A DNA stretch of 64,000 bases from an uncultured Oceanospirillaceae bacterium (GTDB lineage: Bacteria > Pseudomonadota > Gammaproteobacteria > Pseudomonadales > Balneatricaceae): positions 85,049 to 149,048 of the forward strand of contig CAKZPE010000085.1 in the NCBI GenBank assembly GCA_937138495.1, given 5' to 3'. Under the pieces are notes generated by a model. The model did not search any database and was not told where the DNA came from. It saw nothing but the letters and a program-made list of their open reading frames with translations. Made by a program: the position numbers and the translations under genes. This document shows, one piece after another, positions 39,094-48,944 of this stretch. Numbering within the stretch: the first letter of the stretch is position 1; every line of letters starts with the position of its first letter.

Positions 39094-40461
39094 TTATCGG
39101 AAGCAAAGATCCGCCCAGCGGGCCAGCCCTTCTGTGACAGACCCCATGTAATTGCCACTGACAATCGGTGTATCCGGTAACAGGGCTTTAACCGCCTTGC
39201 GAATCACCGGTGAACGGGATGAACCGCCGGTGATATACACCACATCCGGCTTAACGTCGCTCTGTTCAAGGATATCCCTGATCAGGCCGTTAACCTGCCG
39301 CATCGGCTCGGTAATGGCCTGCTCCATCTGCTCAAGCATCAGGGGTACATCCACCACTTCATTCAGCAGATTAATACTGGCGGTACACTGCTGCGCATCT
39401 GACAGGGCAATTTTGGCTTTTTCAGCTTCTCCCACCACCATATGCCCCAAAGACTTCTGATATACCTGGATCAGGCGGGCAATTTTCTCCGGGTGCCGGG
39501 CTTCAATTTTCAGCTGTTTCAGTGCATCCAGATTTTCATAGGCATAAAAGCTGCGCTGCGCATTCACGTCATTAGTAGCCACCGGATTCCAGAACGCCAT
39601 GGATGGCAGGGTTGTGCCTGAAACCGTCTGGCCATCTTTACCGAATTCAGGCATGAAACGCTGAAAGGCAATAGAAATATCCAGATTATTACCGCCAACC
39701 GAACGGCCGGCATGGCCCAGCAAAGTTTCGGACCGGTCCTGTTTCTGCAGCCACTGCGGCCCCATGCGAATCATGGAGCAGTCTGACGTACCACCGCCGA
39801 TATCCACCACCAGCACGTTTTGTTCTTCAGTCAGAGTCGATTCAAAATCCAGCCCCGCTGCCACCGGTTCAAACTGAAATTCAATATGCTTAAAGCCTGC
39901 CCGGGTCGCTGCCCGCCGCAGAATGCCTTCCGCCTGAATGTTCGACTGTTCACCGCCACGGTTGTTAAAGTTAACCGGCCGGCCTATCGCTGTTTCGGTA
40001 ATGTCCTGCTGCAAATGTGCTTCAGCACGGCGTTTCACATTCGCCATCATGGCGCAGACAATGTCTTCAAACATCACCAGCTGTGCTTCCCGCAGTTGCA
40101 GGGTGCCAAGGAACGATTTGGGAGACTTCACGTAGTAGACGAAATCCGGGTCTTCCAGATACAGATCCCGCGCCTGCTGACCAAAAAACACGTCTTCTGC
40201 CTGCACCTTTAGTCCTTCAGCCCGGTTTTCTGCAATCGCCCGGCGTAACAGACCTTCCCCCACAGTACTCAGAGGTTTGATATCCAGACAACTGAACAGA
40301 TACTCAGGCACCGATTCGCGGGTAGGTGCGCACATGGCAGACAGCAATAACGGCCCGTTATCTGACAGAGGAATGGTTTCAACCTGCGCATCAGAACAGT
40401 TTTTATTAACCACATGTGCCACAGAACAGTTGGATGTTCCGAAATCAAAGCCAATCGCCAT
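39094..40461 (-). CDS. yegD: Hsp70-family chaperone YegD-like
   Basis: MAIGFDFGTSNCSVAHV, VLVVDIGGGTSDCSMIRMG, VVYITGGSSRSPVIRKAV. Confidence 0.9.
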   Translation of the reverse strand: MAIGFDFGTSNCSVAHVVNKNCSDAQVETIPLSDNGPLLLSAMCAPTRESVPEYLFSCLDIKPLSTVGEGLLRRAIAENRAEGLKVQAEDVFFGQQARDLYLEDPDFVYYVKSPKSFLGTLQLREAQLVMFEDIVCAMMANVKRRAEAHLQQDITETAIGRPVNFNNRGGEQSNIQAEGILRRAATRAGFKHIEFQFEPVAAGLDFESTLTEEQNVLVVDIGGGTSDCSMIRMGPQWLQKQDRSETLLGHAGRSVGGNNLDISIAFQRFMPEFGKDGQTVSGTTLPSMAFWNPVATNDVNAQRSFYAYENLDALKQLKIEARHPEKIARLIQVYQKSLGHMVVGEAEKAKIALSDAQQCTASINLLNEVVDVPLMLEQMEQAITEPMRQVNGLIRDILEQSDVKPDVVYITGGSSRSPVIRKAVKALLPDTPIVSGNYMGSVTEGLARWADLCFR

Positions 40462-40731
40462 CGTTCACCTTCATCAGACCCTGTTTTCCGCTGCAACCGA
40501 CAGCCGGAAAACCTGTTGCATTTACCCCCGCCCGAAAACGGGAGCGGCACGCTAACAGATCTGTCCGGTAATACCCAGTATTTTTTTCAGTATCGGGCTC
40601 TAAAAGTGAAAAAAACTGGCGCAGGCTGAGTAAGCCCCCGTTCTTTCACCGGAAAGCCTCCGCTAATGAAGTGAGCAGTTGGCCAGCCCGCCGGGGCTGT
40701 TTGATCCGACATGATTATTTACACCCCACAA

Positions 40732-40761
40732 AAAACCGGCCTGTTATGGCCGGTTTTTTAT
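40732..40761 (-). terminator. Rho-independent terminator (either orientation) 3' of YcaO gene
   Basis: AAAAAACCGGCCTGTTATGGCCGGTTTTTT hairpin. Confidence 0.75.
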
Positions 40762-40775
40762 GCCCGATAAGTAAC

Positions 40776-42959
40776 TCAGCCTGCCGCTCTTGCAGCCCGT
40801 GCCGCATGGAGCTTCTGATAGCTTTCGATCAGACGCAGGTGACGGTCCAGGCCTTCCAGTTTCATGCTGGTTGGAGTTAAGCCGAAGAAAGTTACTTCAC
40901 CGGTCACCGAACCCACCACGTTTTCCATCACGGTTTCGCCAAACATCCGGCGCAGGTTGTACTGGTAATCATCCAGTTCCAGATCGTCATTCAGAACAAT
41001 CTCCAGCACCGCATTCATCGCCTGATAGAACAGACCACGCTCTACGGTGTTGTCGTTGTACTGCAGGAAGTTTTCCACCAGCTCACGGGCTTCTTCATGC
41101 TGCTGTAGCGCCAGATAAATCAGGATCTTCAGTTCCAGAATGGTCAGCTGGCCCCAGACGGTATTCTCATCAAACTCGATACCAATAAAGGTTTTGATCT
41201 CGGTGTAGTTGTCTTCTTCACTCTCTTCCAGACGCTCCACCAGATCGGCCAGCTGTTCTTCATCCAGTTTATGGATATTAAGAATCTCTTCCCGGAAGTG
41301 AATCGCCTTATTGGTGTTATCCCATACCAGATCTTCCACCGGATACACTTCGGAGTAACCCGGCACAATGATCCGGCAGGCCGATGCACCGAAGTCATCA
41401 AAGGTGGCGACATACACTTCTTTACCCAGCGCCTCCAGAATCGCCATCAGGCTGGCACACTCTTCTTCATTACTGCCGGAGAAATCCCACTCACAGAACT
41501 CATACTCATTGGCGGCGCTGAAGAAACGCCAGGACACCACACCGGTTGAATCGATGAAGTGTTCAACAAAGTTATTCGGCTCAGACACCGCTTCACTGCT
41601 GAAGGTCGGTGCAGGCACATCATTCAGGCCTTCAAAGCTGCGCCCCTGCAGCAGTTCAGTCAGGCTGCGCTCCAGCGCCACTTCGAAGCTTGGGTGTGCA
41701 CCGAAAGATGCAAATACTCCGCCGGTACGCGGGTTCATCAGGGTCACACACATTACCGGGAACTGACCGCCCAGTGAGGCATCTTTCACCAGTACCGGGA
41801 AGCCCTGCTCTTCCAGACCGGCAATGCCAGCCTGAATGCCCGGGTACTTCGCCAGCACCGCTTCAGGCACATCCGGCAGCACGATTTCATCTTCAATGAT
41901 CTGACGTTTAACTGCCCGCTCAAAAATCTCGGACAAACATTGCACCTTGGCTTCATGAAGATTATTACCGGCACTCATGCCGTTACTCAGGAACAGGTTT
42001 TCCAGCAGATTTGAAGGAATATAGACCGTCTCTTCATCAGACTGACGCACATACGGCAAGGCACAAATGCCCCGCTCAAAGTTACCGGAGTTAGTATCAA
42101 TCAGATTGGAGCCATTCAGCTCACCGTCCGGGTTATAGATCTCCAGGCAGTAATCATCCATCAGGCCCGCCGGAACAGAATCATCGTCGGTCAGTTCAAA
42201 CCACTTTTCGTTCGGGTAATGAACGAACTCACTGTTGGCGATTTCTTCACCGAAATACTGGTCGTTATAGAAGAAGTTACAGCTGGCACGCTCAATAAAC
42301 TCGCCCAGTGCAGAACACAGAGCGCTTTCTTTTGACGCACCCTTACCGTTGGTGAAGCACATCGGCGATGCGGCATCCCGGATGTGCAGTGACCAGACAT
42401 TCGGTACGATATTCCGCCAGGATGAAATCTCGATTTTCATGCCCAGCGATTCCAGCATGCCGGTCATGTTTTCGATGGTCTTTTCCAACGGCAGATCTTT
42501 CCCCAGGATCCGGGTTTGGTGATCCGCATCGATACCCATTGCCATGATGGAGGCATCTTCATCCAGGTTCTCAACGGTTTCGATCTTAAATTCAGGTTCA
42601 GTCTGAACCACCTTCTTAACCGTACAACGGTCAATCGAGCGTAAAATGCCTGCCCGGTCTTTCTCCGAAATATCATCCGGCAGTTCTACCTGAATCTGGA
42701 AAATCTGGTTATAGCGGTTTTCCGGATCAACAATGTTATTTTGTGACAGGCGAATATCTTCCGTGGGAATATCCCGCGCCTTGCAGTACACCTTTACAAA
42801 GTACGCCGCGCATAAGGCTGACGATGCCAGAAAGTAATCAAACGGACTGGGTGCAGATCCGTCACCTTTATAACGGATCGGCTGATCTGCAGTCACAGTG
42901 AAATCATCAAACTTCGCTTCAAGTCTGAGGTTTTCTAAAAAATTAACTTTGATTTCCAT
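40776..42959 (-). CDS. OsmC-domain/YcaO-domain fusion protein
   Basis: N-terminal OsmC-like domain (RYKGDGSAPSPFDYFLASSALCAAYFVKVYCKAR) and YcaO domain (TNGKGASKESALCSALGEFIERASCNFFYND; GNNLHEAKVQCLSEIFERAVKRQIIEDEI; SFGAHPSFEVALERSLTELLQGR). Confidence 0.88.
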   Translation of the reverse strand: MEIKVNFLENLRLEAKFDDFTVTADQPIRYKGDGSAPSPFDYFLASSALCAAYFVKVYCKARDIPTEDIRLSQNNIVDPENRYNQIFQIQVELPDDISEKDRAGILRSIDRCTVKKVVQTEPEFKIETVENLDEDASIMAMGIDADHQTRILGKDLPLEKTIENMTGMLESLGMKIEISSWRNIVPNVWSLHIRDAASPMCFTNGKGASKESALCSALGEFIERASCNFFYNDQYFGEEIANSEFVHYPNEKWFELTDDDSVPAGLMDDYCLEIYNPDGELNGSNLIDTNSGNFERGICALPYVRQSDEETVYIPSNLLENLFLSNGMSAGNNLHEAKVQCLSEIFERAVKRQIIEDEIVLPDVPEAVLAKYPGIQAGIAGLEEQGFPVLVKDASLGGQFPVMCVTLMNPRTGGVFASFGAHPSFEVALERSLTELLQGRSFEGLNDVPAPTFSSEAVSEPNNFVEHFIDSTGVVSWRFFSAANEYEFCEWDFSGSNEEECASLMAILEALGKEVYVATFDDFGASACRIIVPGYSEVYPVEDLVWDNTNKAIHFREEILNIHKLDEEQLADLVERLEESEEDNYTEIKTFIGIEFDENTVWGQLTILELKILIYLALQQHEEARELVENFLQYNDNTVERGLFYQAMNAVLEIVLNDDLELDDYQYNLRRMFGETVMENVVGSVTGEVTFFGLTPTSMKLEGLDRHLRLIESYQKLHAARAARAAG

Positions 42960-43128
42960 TAGATAGTCTTTCCGGCGTCAGTGAATGCAATAAGGGGGAG
43001 AAGTTCAGGCAGAAATATGCGTTTCTCAGATGCGCAGACTTTACACTGTGCATGATGCCGGAGCAATCACAGAGCGACACCGGTCTGCAGTATAACGGGT
43101 TAAATCTGAGCCTAAAAAGTAATCACCT

Positions 43129-43914
43129 TTATACACGCTCATAAAATAAACGGTGGGTTGCATAACGCTTTAAAACCGGCGCTCTGTTGCGCCAGGCGGC
43201 AGGGTGCGTCGTTTTAAAAACAGGGATATCCGTGTCGGCATAACTCTGATGGATCACATCCAATACCAGCCCGGCCAGGTCCAGCGTCGCCATAAAACTG
43301 AAATATTCCGCATCCATGGCTTTTTTCAGTTGGTAAGCTTCCGTCAGTAACCGGTGAAAATTTGCTTCAAAACCAAACCGGCCATTATCCCCATAAGCGG
43401 CAGTGCCATCGTCCTGATAAAAATCCCCCACCGTACAGGCGGACACCACCATAAGAGGTGTCAGATCCGCCAACCGACTGGCCAGAAATGTTTTTTTCTC
43501 TTCCCACAGATTAAGAAAATTCCGGGTACGGCAAACCAGAGTATCCTTACCTTCTGAGCACTGTTCTTGCAGCGCATTCATGACTATCACCGGATAGTGA
43601 CCATCCGGCAGGAAAAGCCCCGAACGGGCAATAACTGTCACCAGATGCAACATTATATTCCGGCCGGACGCTCCGTTTACCGGACGAGCATTAACAGCGT
43701 CTCCAGTGTAAAAATCACTGACGTTACTTACTCTGAATTCTTCAATATGCGGGCTTTCCGTCACCAGCAGCACCGGCGCGGCGTATTTATCATGATGGTG
43801 TTGATAACCGTCCAGCCCCACGAATATCCCTGGATACTGAAAAGGTCTGCGAATATTCACCAGGCCATGGTGAACCTCAATAACTGCAATCACTTCATCC
43901 TTACAAGTTTGCAA
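43129..43914 (-). CDS. Hypothetical protein
   Basis: Long ORF; TTG start at 43914 preceded by AGGGAG is plausible (ORF track opens at 43998). Contains APVLLVTESPHIEEF and HQSYADTDIPVFKTTHPAAWRNRAPVLKRY; no confident family. Confidence 0.6.
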   Translation of the reverse strand: MQTCKDEVIAVIEVHHGLVNIRRPFQYPGIFVGLDGYQHHHDKYAAPVLLVTESPHIEEFRVSNVSDFYTGDAVNARPVNGASGRNIMLHLVTVIARSGLFLPDGHYPVIVMNALQEQCSEGKDTLVCRTRNFLNLWEEKKTFLASRLADLTPLMVVSACTVGDFYQDDGTAAYGDNGRFGFEANFHRLLTEAYQLKKAMDAEYFSFMATLDLAGLVLDVIHQSYADTDIPVFKTTHPAAWRNRAPVLKRYATHRLFYERV

Positions 43915-44265
43915 AACACACTCCCTGTGCTGCCTGCCCAGTCTGCTGAGCATTATCATCCATAAGACGACAATATAATCAGCTCCTCTCTGACGCAAAC
44001 CTGTTTCGGTTAACTCCGGTATAACCTGCAGTATAAAAACCCTCTAAGTTCTCAGAACAGGCGCAGGAAATGAAGCAAGTCCACAAACACTTACAGACCC
44101 GAAAAGAAAAGTTATTAAGCCCGACAGACACTATTATTCCGCAACTGCCCAAGCGTTAGCATAAACTGATAAACAACCGTTTAAATACATAATAACGGTC
44201 ACAGGAAATGGACAGGGTAAACGTTATATGCCCTTGGTTTATCAGCCACTGCCAGGAGGGCAAAA

Positions 44266-46194
44266 ATGATTAAGCAACGCTTTAAGAGATGCAAACAGGG
44301 TATCACTGCTTCTGTATTTACTTTCATTGCCTGCAATATTGCAGCACAGGAAACCAATTTTAACCAACTGGTCATCTTTGGAGACAGTTTATTTGATACG
44401 GGTAATCGCACAGATATCGGAACAAGTATCAAATTTACTAACCGGAAGCCAGATGGGACTGGCTTTGCCAAAATAGCACCGGAACATTTTGCCGAATACC
44501 TCAACCTGGAGTTAACACCGGCAGTTACCGGTGGGACTAATTACGCTGTTGGAGGTTATCAGACAGCTGATATTCTGGAATCAGTGACCGGTAATCCGGC
44601 AGGAACATCCAGTGGCGGATTACGGGTGCCCGGTGGCGGTGCAGGCAGTGTTGAGCGCTCTCCTTATCTCACAGAAAACTCAGGGGTGATAAATCCCGGC
44701 ACATTAATACTCATAGACGGTGGCGGTAATGATATTGTTGATATCCTTCAAAATAATCCGGGGTCTGCAAATACCTTAATTCCGGCGGCTGCTCAGAATC
44801 TGATTACCTCAGCTGGAGCATTACACACTGCTGGCGCTGATTACATCATGCTCGCGAATCTTCCCGATCTCGGTGCAAACGCACTGGGACGCGCCGCTGA
44901 TCTGAACACGCCTGGCTCCGCTGCAGCATTTTCTGCCGCTACATCCAACTACAATGACGCAATAGCTACCCTGACCTCCCGGGGTTTAAGCAACGCTAAT
45001 ATCATTCCGGTTGATCTGAATGGTGCGGTAAATCATATACTGAGTAATGCTCAGAGTTACGGCCTGGCTAACGGCGAGATAAATATCGGTGGAGGTATGA
45101 TGTTTGATCAACGTTATATGTGCTACGACGGCTCTAACGGTTTCTGCGTCGAACACCCTGTTTTTGGACTTAGTCAGCCAGGCCGGGATCCGCAACGTTT
45201 ATTCTTTAATGACTATTTGCACCCAACAAAAATGGCCGGTGAAATTGTCGGTGATTACCTGATCGATATCATCACCGCCCCCACAAAGGTGGGCTTATTA
45301 CCAACCCTGGGATTAGCTGCTACCCGCACCCAGATTACTGTTGCTGGCAATGAATTGCGCCACTCCCGCTGGCACAGGGCTGAAAGCCGTCTATTTATAA
45401 CAGGCGACATCTCCAGTGAAGCATACAAAACCGGTCTTCATTCTGAAACAGACAGCAAAAGCTTAACCGCCGGTAAAACGTTTACCGCTTCTGAAACACT
45501 GGTTTATGGCGGCGCTGTTACCGTCAGCCGACAGACTCTGGATATTGACAAGGCTGACTTTAATGCTGACGCCTGGGGGCTCACCGGTATGCTGGGCTAT
45601 CGTCAGAATGGAGTTTTTATTGATAGCTTGTTTGGCTTTTCAGTATTGTCCTACGATGATTTAAAGCGCGATGTTCAACTGGGCAGTCAGGTTTTCAGTG
45701 CCAAAGGTGATACCGACGGCCATGCTTGGACCGTAGATGCACTGGCCGGTTTTGACATACTCTCATCCGATAGCTGGCACCTTGCACCGGCAATAGGCGT
45801 GCGATATATCAACACCACCGTTGACGGCTATACGGAATCCGGCGGCAAAATATCTAATTACAAATGGGGAAAGCAGCGCCATAAGAGTCTGCAATGGCGT
45901 TATGGTGTAGTAACCAGTGGTGAGCTGAGCGAAACACTGAGCGTCTTTGGTGAAGTGTTCAAATCCCGTGAACAGAAAGATTCTGCCAGACAACTATCCG
46001 TTCGCAATACGAATCTGGACTTCCCTTCTTATCAGCTACCCGGCTATAAAGCCGACGGAGATTCTTTTACTACTTTAAACCTGGGAGGTGTACTGCTTAT
46101 CCCCGGTGATGCCAGCCTTAATCTGACTTACAGCTACAGTGACCGTAATGACGACTACGAACAGATTATGTTCAGTTATTCCATACCGATGTAA
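44266..46194 (+). CDS. Autotransporter-domain SGNH/GDSL hydrolase (esterase/lipase)
   Basis: LVIFGDSLFDTGN (GDSL), GGTNYAVGG, IDGGGNDI, DYLHPTKMAGEIVGDYL (catalytic D/H), C-terminal beta-barrel ending MFSYSIPM. Confidence 0.93.
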   Translation: MIKQRFKRCKQGITASVFTFIACNIAAQETNFNQLVIFGDSLFDTGNRTDIGTSIKFTNRKPDGTGFAKIAPEHFAEYLNLELTPAVTGGTNYAVGGYQTADILESVTGNPAGTSSGGLRVPGGGAGSVERSPYLTENSGVINPGTLILIDGGGNDIVDILQNNPGSANTLIPAAAQNLITSAGALHTAGADYIMLANLPDLGANALGRAADLNTPGSAAAFSAATSNYNDAIATLTSRGLSNANIIPVDLNGAVNHILSNAQSYGLANGEINIGGGMMFDQRYMCYDGSNGFCVEHPVFGLSQPGRDPQRLFFNDYLHPTKMAGEIVGDYLIDIITAPTKVGLLPTLGLAATRTQITVAGNELRHSRWHRAESRLFITGDISSEAYKTGLHSETDSKSLTAGKTFTASETLVYGGAVTVSRQTLDIDKADFNADAWGLTGMLGYRQNGVFIDSLFGFSVLSYDDLKRDVQLGSQVFSAKGDTDGHAWTVDALAGFDILSSDSWHLAPAIGVRYINTTVDGYTESGGKISNYKWGKQRHKSLQWRYGVVTSGELSETLSVFGEVFKSREQKDSARQLSVRNTNLDFPSYQLPGYKADGDSFTTLNLGGVLLIPGDASLNLTYSYSDRNDDYEQIMFSYSIPM

Positions 46195-46218
46195 CTTGGT
46201 GGTCTTCAGTATTCTCAC

Positions 46219-46248
46219 AGGACTCTATTTTCCATAAGAGTCCTTTTT
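46219..46248 (+). terminator. Rho-independent terminator after autotransporter
   Basis: AGGACTC-TATTTTCCATAA-GAGTCCTTTTTAT. Confidence 0.75.
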
Positions 46249-46505
46249 ATGAGCCGCAATAATGCTTTCATATCCACGGCTATAGCTACATTCTGGCACG
46301 CTTGCAAAACACACTTCCGGTCCTGCCGGCTCCATCTGAGTGAGTCAGATGCCTGACTATACTGAGCTAACGGCAGCCTTCAGGCCGGTTAATTCAGCAG
46401 ATGTACACTGACTTTATTTCCGGCCCACAGGGTTTATAAACGTAGCAAACTTAAACCGTGCAGGCCGGAACTTATTCATAAAACTTCAGGTTTCTGACTT
46501 TGCCC

Positions 46506-48431
46506 TCATGTCTGTACTAACACGGATTGTAATGTATCCCTGCCCGGCTCGGGAACCACACTGCCATCTCCCTGCGATGCACCCAAAGCAGCCATCGCAC
46601 TGACCAACTGATTCACCTGTCTGTTACGTAACATGACAGAGTCAGCCGCTACATTATCAGGCTGAGCAACCGGGCCGGTATACCAGTCATCCACAGAGAC
46701 CGAACCGGCCATACCAACATCATAGCCAGCATTTTCAACTGCCTCAGGACTGTCGTCAGCCCTGTCAAAAAAGACAAACCGCGGCGGTTCATTCACATCC
46801 CGCACGGCAATGGTGAAGTCTTCCTCACGGCTGCCACCAGCACCGCTGGCCCGCACCCGGACAGTATGGCTGTCGGCGGCTTCATGGTTCAGATTGCCTG
46901 CGACCGTGACTTCACCTGTTTGGGCATCAATGGCAAACCGGCCATCGGCATCATCTACCAGGCTGTAAGTATCAGCGTTGTCCGCCCGGGCGACCACACC
47001 CACTGCTGTTCCCACCGGGCTGTTTTCATCCACGGCGTTATCCGCTGTATCAGCGTCAGTGAGCAGGCCCGGTGCAGAGTCCACAATAATCACCGGCGGT
47101 TCATTCACATCCCGCACCGCAATGATGAAGTCTTCTTCACGACTGCCCCCGGCGCCTGTGGCCCGCACCCGGACAGTATGGCTGTTAATGGCTTCATAGT
47201 TCAGATTGCCTGCCACTGTGATTTCGCCGGTTTGTGCGTCGATGCTAAACCGGCCACCGGCATCATCCACCAGGCTATATGTGTCGGCATTGTCCGCCCG
47301 GGCGACCACACCCACGGTGGTACCCACCGGGCTGTTCTCATCCACGGCGTTATCCGCTGTATCAGCGTCAGTGAGCAGGCCCGGTGCAGAGTCCACAATA
47401 ATCACTGGCGGTTCATTCACATCCCGTACCGCAATGATGAAGTCTTCTTCACGGCTGCCCCCGGCGCCTGTGGCCCGCACCCGGACGGTATGGCTGACAG
47501 CGGCTTCATAGTTCAGATTGCCTGCCACTGTGATTTCACCGGTTTGTGCGTCGATGCTAAACAGGCCACCGGCATCATCCACCAGGCTGTAAGTATCAGC
47601 GTTGTCCGCCCGGGCGACCACACCCACGGTGGTGCCTGCCGGGCTGTTCTCATCCACGGCGTTATCGGCTACATCACTGTCTGTCACTGGGCCCAGGCGT
47701 TCATCGTCATCCGGTATGACAATAATTGGCGGTTCATTCACATCCCGCACGGCAATGGTAAAGTCTTCTTCACGGCTGCCCCCGGCGCCTGTGGCCCGCA
47801 CCCGGACGGTATGGCTATCAGCCGCTTCATAGTTCAGATTACCTGCGACCGTGATTTCGCCGGTGTGGGCATCAATGGCAAATAGGCCATCGGCATCATC
47901 TACCAGGCTGTAAGTATCAGCATTATCCGCCCTAGCGACCACGCCAACGGTGGTACCCACCGGGCTGTTTTCATCCACGACGTTATCGGCAGTATCAGTA
48001 TCAGTGAGTGGGCCCAGGTTAACCGGTAATGATTCATCAGCATCCGTCACCGCAATATAAAACTCTTCATCAGTTGTACTGCCACTGCTACTGGTCGCCC
48101 TGACAACAATGATATGGTAAGTCGCAGTTTCATAATCCAGTTCACCAGCCACCGTCACTTCGCCGGTCTGGGCATCTATCGCGAACTTGCCACCAACATC
48201 ATCCGTAAGTTCATAGGTAACGGTTTCCCCTCCGGCAGTTGCCAGGGCGGTAAAGCCGATACGGGTACCCACCGGGCTGTTTTCAGCCACAGCATTAACA
48301 GCAGCATCGCTGTCAGTTACCCTGCTCAGGCCGCCGTCATAACCATTACCTTCCAAATCACCGCTGCCGGTCTCGGTAGAGTCAGCACTGTCAGCCATAT
48401 AATATGTTGTTTTTAATGCATTTAATTTCAT
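46506..48431 (-). CDS. Cadherin-like repeat protein, probable type I secreted substrate
   Basis: About 5 cadherin-like repeats (VDENSPVGTTVGVVARADNADTYSLVDDADGLFAIDAHTGEITVAGNLNYEAADSHTVRVRATGAGGSREEDFTIAVRDVNEPP); no N-terminal signal peptide; C-terminal LRNRQVNQLVSAMAALGAS resembles C-termini of hemolysin-type secreted proteins. Confidence 0.82.
   Translation of the reverse strand: MKLNALKTTYYMADSADSTETGSGDLEGNGYDGGLSRVTDSDAAVNAVAENSPVGTRIGFTALATAGGETVTYELTDDVGGKFAIDAQTGEVTVAGELDYETATYHIIVVRATSSSGSTTDEEFYIAVTDADESLPVNLGPLTDTDTADNVVDENSPVGTTVGVVARADNADTYSLVDDADGLFAIDAHTGEITVAGNLNYEAADSHTVRVRATGAGGSREEDFTIAVRDVNEPPIIVIPDDDERLGPVTDSDVADNAVDENSPAGTTVGVVARADNADTYSLVDDAGGLFSIDAQTGEITVAGNLNYEAAVSHTVRVRATGAGGSREEDFIIAVRDVNEPPVIIVDSAPGLLTDADTADNAVDENSPVGTTVGVVARADNADTYSLVDDAGGRFSIDAQTGEITVAGNLNYEAINSHTVRVRATGAGGSREEDFIIAVRDVNEPPVIIVDSAPGLLTDADTADNAVDENSPVGTAVGVVARADNADTYSLVDDADGRFAIDAQTGEVTVAGNLNHEAADSHTVRVRASGAGGSREEDFTIAVRDVNEPPRFVFFDRADDSPEAVENAGYDVGMAGSVSVDDWYTGPVAQPDNVAADSVMLRNRQVNQLVSAMAALGASQGDGSVVPEPGRDTLQSVLVQT
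46783..48030. repeat. Tandem DNA repeats encoding cadherin-like domains, period 312 bp (one 321-bp unit)
   Basis: GGCGGTTCATTCACATCCCG anchor at 46783, 47095, 47407 and 47728. Confidence 0.88.
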
Positions 48432-48944
48432 TCGTTCTCTCCCTGATCTTCATAAACATCTATTTCGTCATGTATGGCAGTTTTCTGCTAAACCTCTGAC
48501 AGCAGAACATTAGTACAGCGATGCATAACGGCCGTACTTTCCAAAGAACTGAACGGGAAGACATGAACAAAAGAAGAGCTTGTTTATATATGCATACGGG
48601 GAGGCACACAAAAAAAATAATAAAGCAGCCCGAAGATTTAGAAATGTCAGTTCCATGACATACATCCCTGTTAAGCCTCACGCATTATCCGGCGAGGTAA
48701 GTAAATAATATTCTTCCCTGAATATGGCCAGACATCCTGCCGACCATCTGTTACTGACGCTAGCAACCCACAACGATGAAGTCAAACAAGGGTATAGCTG
48801 CTAATGCTGGGTATTTTAATTACCGGCCTATTGCAGCACATATTTAGCATCGCAATCGCCAAACACCTGATCTTCCCTTGAATCATTGCATTTCACTACG
48901 CTAAGGTTGCGTGAGTTTATGTTTAACAGGCGCAGGAGAAAGAG

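Noticed and set aside
40776-42959. RiPP biosynthetic cluster around the YcaO protein
   Set aside because: No precursor peptide, dehydrogenase, peptidase or exporter recognised in the neighbouring genes (Hsp70 YegD-like and an orphan hypothetical).
46866-47885. 339-aa plus-strand ORF (MAVGGFMVQIACDRDFTCLG...)
   Set aside because: It is antisense to the cadherin repeats; its apparent repeats come from the 312-bp DNA repeats of the real gene on the other strand.
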